A stretch of 64,000 bases of DNA from Ignavibacteria bacterium UBA2373 (GCA_002344005.1 DDTD01000098.1:62001-126000); one strand, 5' to 3'. Positions 49,931 through 58,231 are shown, counted from the stretch's first letter. Notes: generated by a model not told the origin, from the letters alone. Numbers and translations: made by a program.

Positions 49931-51715
49931 ATGTCATTCCTCAAAAGAACACATACATGCGGTGAACTACGCGAACAACACATACAAACTACCGTACAAC
50001 TCAATGGATGGGTTGATGACATACGAGATAAAGGAGGCGTCATTTTCTTCACCGTTCGCGATCGCTACGGTGTCGTACAAATTATCGTCATGCCTGAATC
50101 GCAAGCCGATTTAGCAGATATCGCTCGCTCGCTGGGCAGCGAATTTGTTGTTGCTGTAAGGGGAATTGTACGTAAAAGAGAAAGTCCAAACACACAAATA
50201 CCAACAGGTATGATAGAAGTTGTAGCCTCCGAAATTCACATCCTCAACAAAGCGGAACTGCCGGTTTTTCATATTCATGATAATGCAAATGTCAACGAAG
50301 AATTACGTCTCCGATATCGTTATCTTGACTTGCGCAGACCATCCCTTCAAAAAAACTTCATTATTCGTAATCAACTCTATCAAATCACCCATAGCTATTT
50401 TGCTGAAAATAATTTCATTGAATTTGAAACCCCCGTGCTCACCAAATCTACTCCCGAGGGTGCACGTGATTATTTAGTACCGAGCCGCATTCACAAAGGC
50501 AAATTTTATGCATTGCCACAATCTCCTCAGCTATACAAACAGATTCTGATGGTTTCCGGCTATGACCGCTATATGCAAATTACCAAGTGTTTCAGAGACG
50601 AAGACCTAAGAGCTGACCGCCAGCCCGAATTTACACAAATTGATGTCGAAATGTCTTTTGTGGAACAAGAAGAAATTATTGCCATGGCTGAAACATTTAT
50701 ATCACGTGTATGGAAAGAAATCAAAAATATAGACGTACAATTACCATTGCCAAGAATGTCATGGCATGATGCAATCACACGCTATGGCAGCGATAAGCCG
50801 GACTTACGATACTCAATGGAAATAACTACTATCACAGAAAATGTGCGAAACAGTGAATTTTCAGTATTCAAGGACGCTGCCGCATTGCCAAATGGCGCCA
50901 TTGCTCTCATAAATGCAAAAAACTGCGCATCCTTCTCTCGAAAACAAATTGACGACATCACCGAACACGCCAAAAAATATGGCGCAAAAGGTTTAGCATG
51001 GATAAAAATCAATCCTGACGGCATACAATCCCCCATAGCTAAATTTCTTACAGAGCAAGAAATCAAAGACATCATCCAACTAAGTGGCGCCGAACAAGGC
51101 GATTTATTGCTCATTGCTGCGGCTGAATTTGAACGCTGCTACACTATTCTGGGTGCTGTGCGTACTGAAATTGCAAGAGTCACGGGAATTCTCGAACAAA
51201 TAAAAAACAATTTCTCATTCCATTGGGTAATTGATTTCCCATTACTCGAATTTTCCGAAGAAGAAAACCGTTGGGTTGCCCGTCACCATCCATTCACAGC
51301 ACCAAAAAATGAAGACCTGCATTATCTATCTACCTCACCCGAAAAAGCACGCGCCATAGCACATGACCTCGTCATCAATGGATACGAAGCTGCCGGAGGA
51401 AGCGTCAGAATACATCAAAACTCCGTGCAAAAAACAATGTTCGACCTCTTGGGCTTCACACCCGAAGATGCGCAAGTCAAATTCGGATTTCTGCTTGATG
51501 CTTTACAATACGGTGCGCCCCCGCATGGTGGCATTGCCTTTGGCTTCGATAGATTAGTCATGTTGCTTGCCGGTACCGACAATATTCGAGATGTTATTGC
51601 ATTCCCAAAAACATCCAGCGGATTATCACTCATGGATGGCGCGCCTACCGCTGTGGATAATCGTCAGTTACAAGAGCTTGGCATACGACTTGCTGAAAAC
51701 AACTCTCAACAATAA
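49931..51715 (+). CDS. aspS: Aspartyl-tRNA synthetase, bacterial type
   Basis: The 594-aa class-II synthetase charges tRNA-Asp (or Asp and Asn if non-discriminating). It has the OB-fold anticodon domain (about 1-110; '[20 protein letters not shown]'), class-II motif 1, motif 2 in '[20 protein letters not shown]', the bacterial GAD insertion (about 290-420) and motif 3 '[18 protein letters not shown]'. ATG 49931 is preferred to 49844 because the family starts with '[14 protein letters not shown]'; the longer frame runs into the ftsZ terminator. Codons ending in C or A become frequent toward the 3' end, in line with the local strand bias. Confidence 0.96.
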   Translation: MSFLKRTHTCGELREQHIQTTVQLNGWVDDIRDKGGVIFFTVRDRYGVVQIIVMPESQADLADIARSLGSEFVVAVRGIVRKRESPNTQIPTGMIEVVASEIHILNKAELPVFHIHDNANVNEELRLRYRYLDLRRPSLQKNFIIRNQLYQITHSYFAENNFIEFETPVLTKSTPEGARDYLVPSRIHKGKFYALPQSPQLYKQILMVSGYDRYMQITKCFRDEDLRADRQPEFTQIDVEMSFVEQEEIIAMAETFISRVWKEIKNIDVQLPLPRMSWHDAITRYGSDKPDLRYSMEITTITENVRNSEFSVFKDAAALPNGAIALINAKNCASFSRKQIDDITEHAKKYGAKGLAWIKINPDGIQSPIAKFLTEQEIKDIIQLSGAEQGDLLLIAAAEFERCYTILGAVRTEIARVTGILEQIKNNFSFHWVIDFPLLEFSEEENRWVARHHPFTAPKNEDLHYLSTSPEKARAIAHDLVINGYEAAGGSVRIHQNSVQKTMFDLLGFTPEDAQVKFGFLLDALQYGAPPHGGIAFGFDRLVMLLAGTDNIRDVIAFPKTSSGLSLMDGAPTAVDNRQLQELGIRLAENNSQQ

Positions 51716-51750
51716 AAAACAAAAAAACACAAACAAAACAAAAAAAACCA

Positions 51751-52653
51751 ATGAAAAGGCGTGATATTCTACAAGTATTAGGGCTTATGGCTGTTAGTGC
51801 CGTCATGTCTCCCCTTGCAAATGCCGTTGATCGCAAGCTCTTGCACAGCATCATGCAAAACACAGACAAAGAAGCAACATCGCGATACATTCTTGATCAA
51901 TTACTTGCAAAAATCACATCAGAAAATTATCAATCACGCCCCATCGGTTTCATAATGGGTGAATTAGGACTATTATTATTGGGCACAGCTTATGTCGGAG
52001 GAACACTCGAAGGAACACCCGAACAATGCCGCATAGACCTCACCGGCTTAGACTGCGTCACATTCTTTGAAAATATTCTTTGTTTGGCTCGCATAACCCG
52101 ACAAGGCAAAAAAACCATGAATGATTTAATCAACGAAGTAACCATGACACGATACCGAGGTGGACTTTTGCGTGGCTATACATCGCGCTTACATTACACC
52201 GCCGAATGGATTATGGATAATGAATCCAAAAAAACCATTACCAACATAACAAAAGACTTAGGAGGAATTATATTCCCCCTTTCCGTCTCATTTATGTCCA
52301 AACACCCCCAATACTACCCACCCCTACAAAACAATCAACAAGAAATAGACACCATACGCCAAATAGAACAAAACATCAACCAACACACACATTACTATAT
52401 ACCCAAAAAAGAAGTCAAAAAAATCGAAAACAAATTAATGACCGGCGACATCATAGCCATCGCCACCAACAAAGAAGGATTAGACTATGCCCACACAGGC
52501 ATCATCTACAAAGACAAAAAAGGCAAAGCACGCTTCCTGCACGCCTCACAAAAACAAAAAAAAGTCATACTCGACACCACCATATCAGCATACCTCAAAA
52601 CCGTCCCATCACACATCGGAATAACCATCGTCCGCCCACTACCCGTACAATAA
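51751..52653 (+). CDS. DUF1460 (AmiA-like, NlpC/P60 superfamily) amidase
   Basis: The 300-aa protein has a twin-arginine-like N-terminus (MKRRDILQVLGLM, signal about 1-24). The DUF1460 catalytic Cys is in 'LTGLDCVTFFENIL' (about 112), the His in 'DYAHTGIIYKD' (about 247), and 'KARFLHAS' follows. DUF1460 proteins are predicted N-acetylmuramoyl-L-alanine amidases that trim peptidoglycan peptides in the periplasm. It lies 35 bp after aspS and may be co-transcribed. The second half is extremely poor in G and rich in A and C on the coding strand (one 60-base line has 4 G and 18 C), the left side of the composition switch discussed in the findings. Confidence 0.85.
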   Translation: MKRRDILQVLGLMAVSAVMSPLANAVDRKLLHSIMQNTDKEATSRYILDQLLAKITSENYQSRPIGFIMGELGLLLLGTAYVGGTLEGTPEQCRIDLTGLDCVTFFENILCLARITRQGKKTMNDLINEVTMTRYRGGLLRGYTSRLHYTAEWIMDNESKKTITNITKDLGGIIFPLSVSFMSKHPQYYPPLQNNQQEIDTIRQIEQNINQHTHYYIPKKEVKKIENKLMTGDIIAIATNKEGLDYAHTGIIYKDKKGKARFLHASQKQKKVILDTTISAYLKTVPSHIGITIVRPLPVQ

Positions 52654-52672
52654 CACCACCAAACACAATTCT

Positions 52673-52714
52673 CAATCAACCAAAACCAAACGCCAATCAA
52701 CCAAAACCTATAAG
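52673..52714. repeat. Two 21-bp units at the left edge of the repeat tract
   Basis: CAATCAACCAAAAC occurs at 52673 and again at 52694, exactly 21 bp apart. These are the first units of the 21-bp-periodic region. Confidence 0.7.
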
Positions 52715-52736
52715 GTTTCAAAAATCTTATAGGTTT
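52704..52736. repeat. Palindrome AAACCTATAAG ... CTTATAGGTTT
   Basis: An 11-bp perfect inverted repeat (52704-52714 and 52726-52736) encloses an 11-base loop. Palindromes of this sequence type are, from memory, dispersed in many Bacteroidota genomes. It could also act as a weak terminator after the amidase gene. Confidence 0.75.
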
Positions 52737-52756
52737 CTATAACTACGCCATATCCG

Positions 52757-53008
52757 CATCCAACCAAAAACCACTCACGTCCAAAAAAGCTTCTCCCACA
52801 TCTTGGGGGAGACACAGAGGGGACTAAAAAACAAAAACCACATCCAACCAAAAACCATTCACGTCCAAAAAAGCTTCTCCCACATCTTGGGGGAGACAAA
52901 GAGGGGGCTAAAAAACAAAAACCATATCCAACAAAAAACCATTCACGTCCAAAAAAACTTCTCCCCCATTTTGGGGGAGACAAAGAGGGGGCTAAAAAAC
53001 AAAAAACC
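52757..53008. repeat. Three tandem 84-bp REP-like units with a hairpin core
   Basis: Units start at 52757, 52841 and 52925. Each contains CACGTCCAAAAAA followed by a TCTCCC...GGGAGA hairpin. In the third unit the hairpin is a perfect 9-bp stem (52960-52968 with 52972-52980); in the others the middle is degenerate. The hairpin cores are 84 bp apart, four times the 21-bp period of the neighbours. Confidence 0.85.
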
Positions 53009-53031
53009 ACGTCCAACAATACCATACGCAA

Positions 53032-53199
53032 CACCAGAAAGAGCGTACGCAGCACCATCAAAAGAGTATGCAGCACCATCAAAAGAGTATGCAGCACCAT
53101 CAAAAGAGTACGCAACACCATCAAAAGAGTACGCAGCACCAGAAAGAGTGTATGTAACACCATCAAAAGCGTATGCAACACCATCAAAAGAGTAAAAAT
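53032..53199. repeat. Eight tandem 21-bp repeats (CACCATCAAAAGAGTA type)
   Basis: CACCA begins at 53032, 53053, 53074, 53095, 53116, 53137, 53158 and 53179, spaced exactly 21 bp. Units vary mostly at single positions (CACCAG or CACCAT; GTACGCA or GTATGCA). Frames stay open on both strands because 21 is a multiple of three. Confidence 0.95.
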
Positions 53200-53316
53200 C
53201 ATCAACAAAAGCTCTTTTTACTCATTTTTACCCTCTTTTTACATAAAACACGGCTTTTTTTGCTTAAATCACAGCTATTTTTGCTTAAATCACGGCTTTT
53301 GACTTGTATATAATCT
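53200..53316. repeat. Diverged 21-bp repeats (CTCTTTTTAC / CACGGCTTTTTTTGC types)
   Basis: CTCTTTTTAC starts at 53212 and 53233; CAC[A/G]GCT starts at 53249, 53270 and 53291; TTGCTTAAATCAC recurs 21 bp apart. Aligned at 21 bp, the units change step by step from the preceding family to this one. Confidence 0.85.
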
Positions 53317-53343
53317 ATTTAGTTATTAAATTTGTGCATTATG

Positions 53344-53502
53344 TTATACAGATTATGACTCTTTCTATACACAAATTGACTTTTGTTATATATACATTAA
53401 CTTTGATTGCATACAAATTGACTTTTATTACATATACATTAACTTTGGTTGCATACAAATTGACTTTGATTACATAGATATTAACTCTTTTTATACATAT
53501 TA
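53344..53502. repeat. 21-bp repeats with DnaA-box-like nonamers (TGACTTT / TAACTTT types)
   Basis: TGACT or TAACT begins at 53356, 53377, 53398, 53419, 53440, 53461 and 53482, alternating mostly as a 42-bp pair. In the same phase a nonamer recurs at 53344 (TTATACAGA), 53365 (CTATACACA), 53386, 53407, 53428, 53449, 53470 and 53491 (TTATACATA). The first two and the last differ from the DnaA box TTWTNCACA at one position. Confidence 0.9.
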
Positions 53503-53516
53503 CGTATCGTACTGCT

Positions 53517-54695
53517 ATGGAAAACATGATTAACAGGACTTATAATATGTCCGACCCCGATTTAGCGCAATTTACTACCAATCTTGCAGGGTTTTTGACT
53601 CGTGATTTGACTGATTTGGCAGAGTTCGGCATGACCGCTGCCAAAATCACGGCTTTGGTTGATCTGCAAAATGCTTTTGAAGTTATTACACCCGATTATG
53701 TCTATGTGGCAATCGTTTCCCAAAAGGTCTTGGATAAAAATAATAAGCGGGCTGTTTTGGAAGATATGCTCGGCAAAATTCGTGTCAGAGCCGTCAATAC
53801 TTTCGGCGAAAACAGCCCCATTTATAAGGAATTTAATTTCACCCGTGTGAATACTACGTCGGATGCTACCTACCTTTCGCGGTGTCGTTCCATTGCCGCT
53901 ACGGCGGAAAAATACCTCACGGAACTTGCCGCTTTTGGTCAAACGCAAGCCCAAATTGATGCTTTTATTGCCGAATGTGACAGCTTTGAAACGGCTATGC
54001 ACAATATAGGGTCTGCGGTGTCCGACCGATTGACCGGCACACGTCTTAGAATCGAAAAAGGCAATGAATTATATGGATTTGTGGCAACATATTGCTCTTT
54101 GGGCAAGGCAGCGTTCGGCAATACCAATTATGCGAAATATCAGGATTATATCATCTATGACAATGCCGACACGCCCCATACCGCACCCCAAACACCGCAA
54201 AATGTGAATTTCCAAAATGATGTGATTTCATGGGCGCCATCCCCCACTGCCACCAGCTATAAATTGTATCAATCTTTGACCCCGTCGGGCGATGATTGGT
54301 CGGTGATTGATGAGGGCAATGACACGATGGCGATAGTGCCGCATATCTTTATTGGCGGCAGACGTTTCCGCGTCACAGCGCATAATCTTGCCGGAACGAG
54401 CGAGCCAAGTGCCGAGGTGTATAATGTTGCTTCGGTGAATATCCCGACGGGTTTCATGTTTGCGGATAATCAATTAGTGTGGAATCAAGTGGATTGGGCG
54501 AATGGTTACTTCGTGGAGCAATCGCAAAACGGCACGGATTGGACAGAAATTTGGAATCAAAACACATCGTCAATGCCTTTGGAATTGCAGCCCGGCACAT
54601 GGTATTATCGTTTGCGCTCGGGTTATGGTGGCGTGTATTCGGGTTATACGCCTGTCGTGGAATTGAATGGCGGCTCAGGCAATGTGAATGGGTAG
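53517..54695 (+). CDS. Fibronectin type III protein with duplicated helical N-terminal domain, no signal peptide
   Basis: The 392-aa protein begins at the right edge of the repeat tract. Residues ~10-210 are helical and internally duplicated: 'LTDLAEFGMTAAKITALVDL' (about 32-51) corresponds to 'LTELAAFGQTQAQIDAFIAE' about 100 residues later. Two FN3-like domains follow (about 218-305 and 306-388), with PQTPQNVNFQNDVISWAPSP and 'YKLYQS', then 'TWYYRLRSGYGG'. There is no signal peptide or sorting domain, which is odd for FN3 domains in this group. Base use is G- and T-rich and unlike the amidase gene upstream. Function unknown; such proteins may be structural or secreted by another route. Confidence 0.75.
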   Translation: MENMINRTYNMSDPDLAQFTTNLAGFLTRDLTDLAEFGMTAAKITALVDLQNAFEVITPDYVYVAIVSQKVLDKNNKRAVLEDMLGKIRVRAVNTFGENSPIYKEFNFTRVNTTSDATYLSRCRSIAATAEKYLTELAAFGQTQAQIDAFIAECDSFETAMHNIGSAVSDRLTGTRLRIEKGNELYGFVATYCSLGKAAFGNTNYAKYQDYIIYDNADTPHTAPQTPQNVNFQNDVISWAPSPTATSYKLYQSLTPSGDDWSVIDEGNDTMAIVPHIFIGGRRFRVTAHNLAGTSEPSAEVYNVASVNIPTGFMFADNQLVWNQVDWANGYFVEQSQNGTDWTEIWNQNTSSMPLELQPGTWYYRLRSGYGGVYSGYTPVVELNGGSGNVNG

Positions 54696-54827
54696 GAAAC
54701 GTTCTATAGTGCAATAATCGGACATTGTATGCAAAAGAATGTGTAAATTGTGCATGGTGTTCTCGTCTATGGGGCATCGGTCTTTTTATCTGTCCATAGT
54801 TTATGAATTTTCTTTCGTAATAATCGT

Positions 54828-55904
54828 ATGATACATTCTGTAAATATTACCAATTTTATGGCAATATCTTCCTTAGAAAATAAGGAAATAAGCCCCATAA
54901 CAATTCTTATAGGAAAAAATGATACGTGCAAGACTGCTGTTCTTAAATTATTATATTCGGTTGTCAAATCATTAGAAATTTATAGCATTCAAAATGAAAA
55001 AGAAGATACAGAAACCTTAACACAAACAATAAGAAATAAAATTATTTCTGTTTTTTCACCTAATGACAACAAAATTTATTCCCTTATTAATAACAATACT
55101 GACAAGTGTTCAATCACATTAGAGGTGGAAGATATAAAACAGAATAAATATAGACAGAGCATTGTTTTTCATGATGTTTTTAACTCATCAACTAATTTGC
55201 ACATAGAAAGTAATGTTCATTATGTACCGAAGAATACATTGAACAGTATATTTATTCCGGCGAAGGAAGTATTGACTGCATTTAATGATATACAGATAAT
55301 GCGCGAACAATTTTTCGGCAAAGGTTTTGATGATACCTATCTTGATTTAATCAACATGTTGAAAATTCCGACAAGGTTAGAAGGTATAGATTCTTCTTTT
55401 CTTTCAATTACGGATGATTTATCTGCATTATTACAAGGTGAGATTGTACAAACAACGGAGGCGAAAGATTTTTTTGTTTTTCGTCGCAAAGGTATAAAGC
55501 ATGATATACGTCAGACGGCGGAGGGTATTAAGAAAATCGGCGTACTTGACACACTTATTCGCAATGGTCGTTTACGCAAAGGGACTATATTGTTTATTGA
55601 TGAGCCGGAAAATAATTTGCATCCTTCGGCTATTCGTGCTTTGGTGAATATGTTAATGGAATTAAGCCGACAGGGTGTGCAGATATTTATTTCTACGCAT
55701 AATTATTTTGTGTTGAAACAATTTGCAGTGTGTGCCAAACGCGACAAAACGGATGTCGTGACATGGAATATGGAAAGGGACGAGAATGACAGTGTAGTGG
55801 CGACATTTTCTTCGATGAAAGACGGCATATTGCCCGATAATGATATTGTGAATGAGTCATTATCAATGTTTGATGATGAATTACAAGTGATGTATTCAGA
55901 ATAA
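54828..55904 (+). CDS. OLD-like AAA ATPase with atypical Walker A, putative defence component
   Basis: The 358-aa protein has ABC-type ATPase features. The N-terminus 'IHSVNITNFMAISSLEN' is the usual start of AAA_15/AAA_21 proteins. Walker A is GKNDTCKT (29-36), where C34 replaces the normally invariant second Gly. A signature-like segment is 'IRQTAEGIKKIGVLDTL', Walker B is 'TILFIDEPENNLHP' (D258, E259), and the switch His is H291 in 'IFISTHNYF'. No TOPRIM domain is attached. It is followed after 15 bp by a small putative nuclease, so the pair resembles ATPase/nuclease anti-phage modules such as Septu in outline. RecF/SMC-like repair ATPases are an alternative. Confidence 0.8.
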   Translation: MIHSVNITNFMAISSLENKEISPITILIGKNDTCKTAVLKLLYSVVKSLEIYSIQNEKEDTETLTQTIRNKIISVFSPNDNKIYSLINNNTDKCSITLEVEDIKQNKYRQSIVFHDVFNSSTNLHIESNVHYVPKNTLNSIFIPAKEVLTAFNDIQIMREQFFGKGFDDTYLDLINMLKIPTRLEGIDSSFLSITDDLSALLQGEIVQTTEAKDFFVFRRKGIKHDIRQTAEGIKKIGVLDTLIRNGRLRKGTILFIDEPENNLHPSAIRALVNMLMELSRQGVQIFISTHNYFVLKQFAVCAKRDKTDVVTWNMERDENDSVVATFSSMKDGILPDNDIVNESLSMFDDELQVMYSE

Positions 55905-55919
55905 TATTAAAGAAGGCGT

Positions 55920-56444
55920 ATGTACGATTATAAAGAAAGTGGTATAGTCTTACGTTTTCCGACCGAAGATTTTATTCCATTGGATAAAACAAGAGAATAT
56001 AAGGCAATTAATACGCATCATGTAAAAGCCGTTGATATTGTGTATTATCAGAGAGAATCGCATACGATGGTCTTTATAGAGTTAAAGAATTTTCTAAGCG
56101 GCATGAGACCCGGTGATATTACTTCAAAAGATTATACAGCTGAATTACAAAAAAAATCTGCTGATAGTTTATTGATGATGCTTTCTTTGTTTGATGGCTA
56201 TGATTATATGAAAAATCTTCAAAGTACAATTAATCCTTTGCAACAAGGTAATCCGCGTTTTGAATTTATTCATATTATGAAAGTATCGAATAATCAAGTG
56301 CCGTACGTTTCTACTATGAATGATAAATTTCGTAATACATTTGCCGGAATAGCAAAATTATTTTTGATTGACCATTATATGATTATTACCCAAAGTCAGG
56401 CAAATACTGTATTGCATCGTTATGGCATAGAATATCGGGATTAA
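55920..56444 (+). CDS. Putative PD-(D/E)XK-fold protein, partner of the ATPase
   Basis: The 174-aa protein is basic-aromatic and has no signal. A D-x14-E-x-K arrangement is present: D39 in 'VKAVDIVYYQ', then E54-L-K56 in 'MVFIELKNFLSG', followed by a helix 'ELQKKSADSLLMMLSLF'. This is the core of the PD-(D/E)XK nuclease superfamily, with two beta strands around the acidic residues. The later 'RFEFIHIMKVSNNQVPYV' is another beta segment. It is co-directional with and 15 bp downstream of the ATPase gene, and a strong terminator follows. The nuclease assignment is from motif geometry only. Confidence 0.6.
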   Translation: MYDYKESGIVLRFPTEDFIPLDKTREYKAINTHHVKAVDIVYYQRESHTMVFIELKNFLSGMRPGDITSKDYTAELQKKSADSLLMMLSLFDGYDYMKNLQSTINPLQQGNPRFEFIHIMKVSNNQVPYVSTMNDKFRNTFAGIAKLFLIDHYMIITQSQANTVLHRYGIEYRD

Positions 56445-56470
56445 TATTTTTTATTCAAGAAATATACTAT

Positions 56471-56505
56471 AAAAAAAAGGGGCGGATGATTGTCTGCCCC
56501 TTTTT
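56471..56505. terminator. Bidirectional terminator after the ATPase/nuclease-like pair
   Basis: AAAAGGGGCGGA pairs with TCTGCCCCTTTT, flanked by A-run and T-run, so it works for both the plus pair and the minus-strand paaN gene. Confidence 0.9.
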
Positions 56506-56533
56506 GTTTGTTGACGGTTGATTGTCGTTGATT

Positions 56534-58210
56534 TTAGAGTTTTATTCTTGTGCCGATGACATTGAAACGGTTGGTGACAAAGGATAAATCGGCAAAGGAA
56601 CAGTTGCCCGCGGGATTAGCTCCTGCGCCGTGGAAATCGGAAAATGCTGCACTTTGATTGACCCATATCGGACCTGTGAAGTTGAATGCAACTGGCGCAC
56701 CCGCCATGATGATTGATTCTTCGGCTGCTGCCATTCTGCCTTCATCGGTGGTGTAAACTGCGGTTGTGAGCGCACCATTGATTTTGACGGATTTATAGAC
56801 TTGCTCTAATGCTTGCTCGAATGATTGGACGGGGATGATGAAGGTGATGGGTCCGAACCATTCGCTTTCGTAGATGTCCGGGCGCACCATTGGCACTTCG
56901 GCTATGAATGGGCTGTAAGAACGTGCATTGTCGAATCCGGGTTGTTTGCATGGTTCTGCATTACGAAGAATTGTACATTCGAGTTCGGCAGCTCTTTGTA
57001 AACGTCGCACGGTTGCTTCGCTTTGAATTGCTCCAAAAGTTCCGGGTCCCATTTTTTCATTGTTTGCCATGGCATCAATTTTTTCGACAAAACGCTGCAC
57101 CACTTGTTCGTAAGGTATGATTTCTTCGCCTTGGCGCACTCCCTCTTTGGCGATAAAGATGTTTTGCGGTGCTGTGCACATTTGTCCGCTGTAGAGCGCT
57201 ATGCTGAACGCGATGTTGTCGAGTACGGCATCAAGGTTTTCGACGCTGTCTATGATGACGGTGTTGACTCCTGCTTTTTCGGTGAAGACGGGTTTGCCGT
57301 CCGTGCGTGCTATTGCTTCGATTTCAGCTCCGACGGATGGACTGCCGGTAAAATCGAGCAATTTGATTGCGGGATGCTTTGCTATGTCGAATGTTATTGG
57401 TTGTGTGATTGTGTCGGTTGCTAATTGTATGATGTGGGGGTCTAAGCCCAAATCTTGGAGTGTTTGTTGGAAACTTGCCACGCAGAGTGCTATGGGGTAT
57501 ATTACTTGCGGATGGGCTTTGGCTATTGTGACATTGCCTGTGATTAAGCTTGCAAACATCCCCGGAAATGAATTCCATATTGGGAATGTGGAGCAACCGA
57601 TGGTGCAATTTGGTCCTTTGGGTACGGCATGGAATCGTTTTTCCAAAGTGACGGAGATTTTGCCCATTGGCTTAGTCCATGTTTGGGAATAATCGAAATA
57701 TGTTGTTGCGGCATATCCCATGGCGACGGCTTCTAAAGCACGGTCGAAGGCATGGGGTCCTGATGCTTGGAATGCCATGACAAAACCTTGTCCGGTGGTG
57801 TGCATGGTTGCATAGCCGATTTCAAAGAAGTGAGCGGCGGCGCGTTCGAGCAGTTCTATGCATACGGCAGCGCGATCAGCCGGAGAAAGGCGTGACCATT
57901 GTTTTTGCGCTTGGTTTGCATTGGCTGCTAAGGTGTCTGCCGACCACGTGGGATAGGTAATTCCCAAAGGAAAACCATAGGGAGATTGCTCTTCGCCTAC
58001 TGTACCATCACTTCCCTGCTGCAATAATCCATCGAAGGGTTTATTGAGTCGGTTTTTGAATTGAGCTAATCCGTCATCGTTTGCTGTTTCGCCATAGATT
58101 TTTCCGCTTGGCGGTTCGGGCCAATGTGCATAGAAGGTGCGTGTGGCATTGGCTTCGATTGCTTCGGTTAATGTTGCGGCGTGTTTTTCGATTAATTGTT
58201 GAAATTCCAT
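56534..58210 (-). CDS. paaN: PaaN-type aldehyde dehydrogenase (phenylacetate pathway)
   Basis: The 558-aa protein matches PaaN, the stand-alone aldehyde dehydrogenase related to the PaaZ N-terminal domain. It has an N-terminal 'RTFYAHWPEPPSGKIYG' and 'SPYGFPLGITYPTWSAD', 'GCSTFPIWNSFPGMFASLIT', 'LLDFTGSPSVGAEIEA', a catalytic C345 in 'YSGQMCTAPQNIF', and 'FSDFHGAGANPAGNCSFAD' near the end. In the pathway it oxidises the ring-opened semialdehyde CoA ester. No other paa gene is nearby, so it may act on another aldehyde. The plus strand is markedly G/T-rich although the gene is on the minus strand. Confidence 0.88.
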   Translation of the reverse strand: MEFQQLIEKHAATLTEAIEANATRTFYAHWPEPPSGKIYGETANDDGLAQFKNRLNKPFDGLLQQGSDGTVGEEQSPYGFPLGITYPTWSADTLAANANQAQKQWSRLSPADRAAVCIELLERAAAHFFEIGYATMHTTGQGFVMAFQASGPHAFDRALEAVAMGYAATTYFDYSQTWTKPMGKISVTLEKRFHAVPKGPNCTIGCSTFPIWNSFPGMFASLITGNVTIAKAHPQVIYPIALCVASFQQTLQDLGLDPHIIQLATDTITQPITFDIAKHPAIKLLDFTGSPSVGAEIEAIARTDGKPVFTEKAGVNTVIIDSVENLDAVLDNIAFSIALYSGQMCTAPQNIFIAKEGVRQGEEIIPYEQVVQRFVEKIDAMANNEKMGPGTFGAIQSEATVRRLQRAAELECTILRNAEPCKQPGFDNARSYSPFIAEVPMVRPDIYESEWFGPITFIIPVQSFEQALEQVYKSVKINGALTTAVYTTDEGRMAAAEESIIMAGAPVAFNFTGPIWVNQSAAFSDFHGAGANPAGNCSFADLSFVTNRFNVIGTRIKL

Positions 58211-58231
58211 TATTCCTCGTGAAAAAATATA

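Larger units (their letters stand above)
53200..53510. other. Candidate replication-origin-like region
   Basis: An AT-rich core (about 53300-53360) next to phased DnaA-box-like sites coincides with a switch of plus-strand composition from C>G to G>C. This is a hypothesis only. No dnaA, dnaN or parAB gene is in the window. Confidence 0.3.

Noticed and set aside
51651..51659. Perfect DnaA box TGTGGATAA (minus-strand TTATCCACA)
   Set aside because: It is single, inside aspS, and one such 9-mer is expected by chance in a window of this size.
52708..53208. Long open frames on both strands inside the repeat tract (plus 52803-53195, minus 52708-53208)
   Set aside because: Units of 21 and 84 bp keep every frame in register, so any stop-free unit gives a long frame on either strand. 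The products are simple heptad repeats with no start signal or family match.
53335..53360. dif-like XerCD site (TTATGTTA half)
   Set aside because: Only one arm resembles dif, and the composition switch here has origin, not terminus, polarity.
53032..53502. CRISPR array
   Set aside because: Repeats are directly tandem at 21 bp with no unique spacers, and there are no cas genes.
53339..53527. Minus-strand 62-aa frame of KVNLYxx heptads
   Set aside because: Same reason: a translation of the 21-bp array. It also runs divergently into the FN3 start region.
57201..57692. 163-aa plus-strand frame over paaN
   Set aside because: Shadow frame made open by the G/T bias of the plus strand here.
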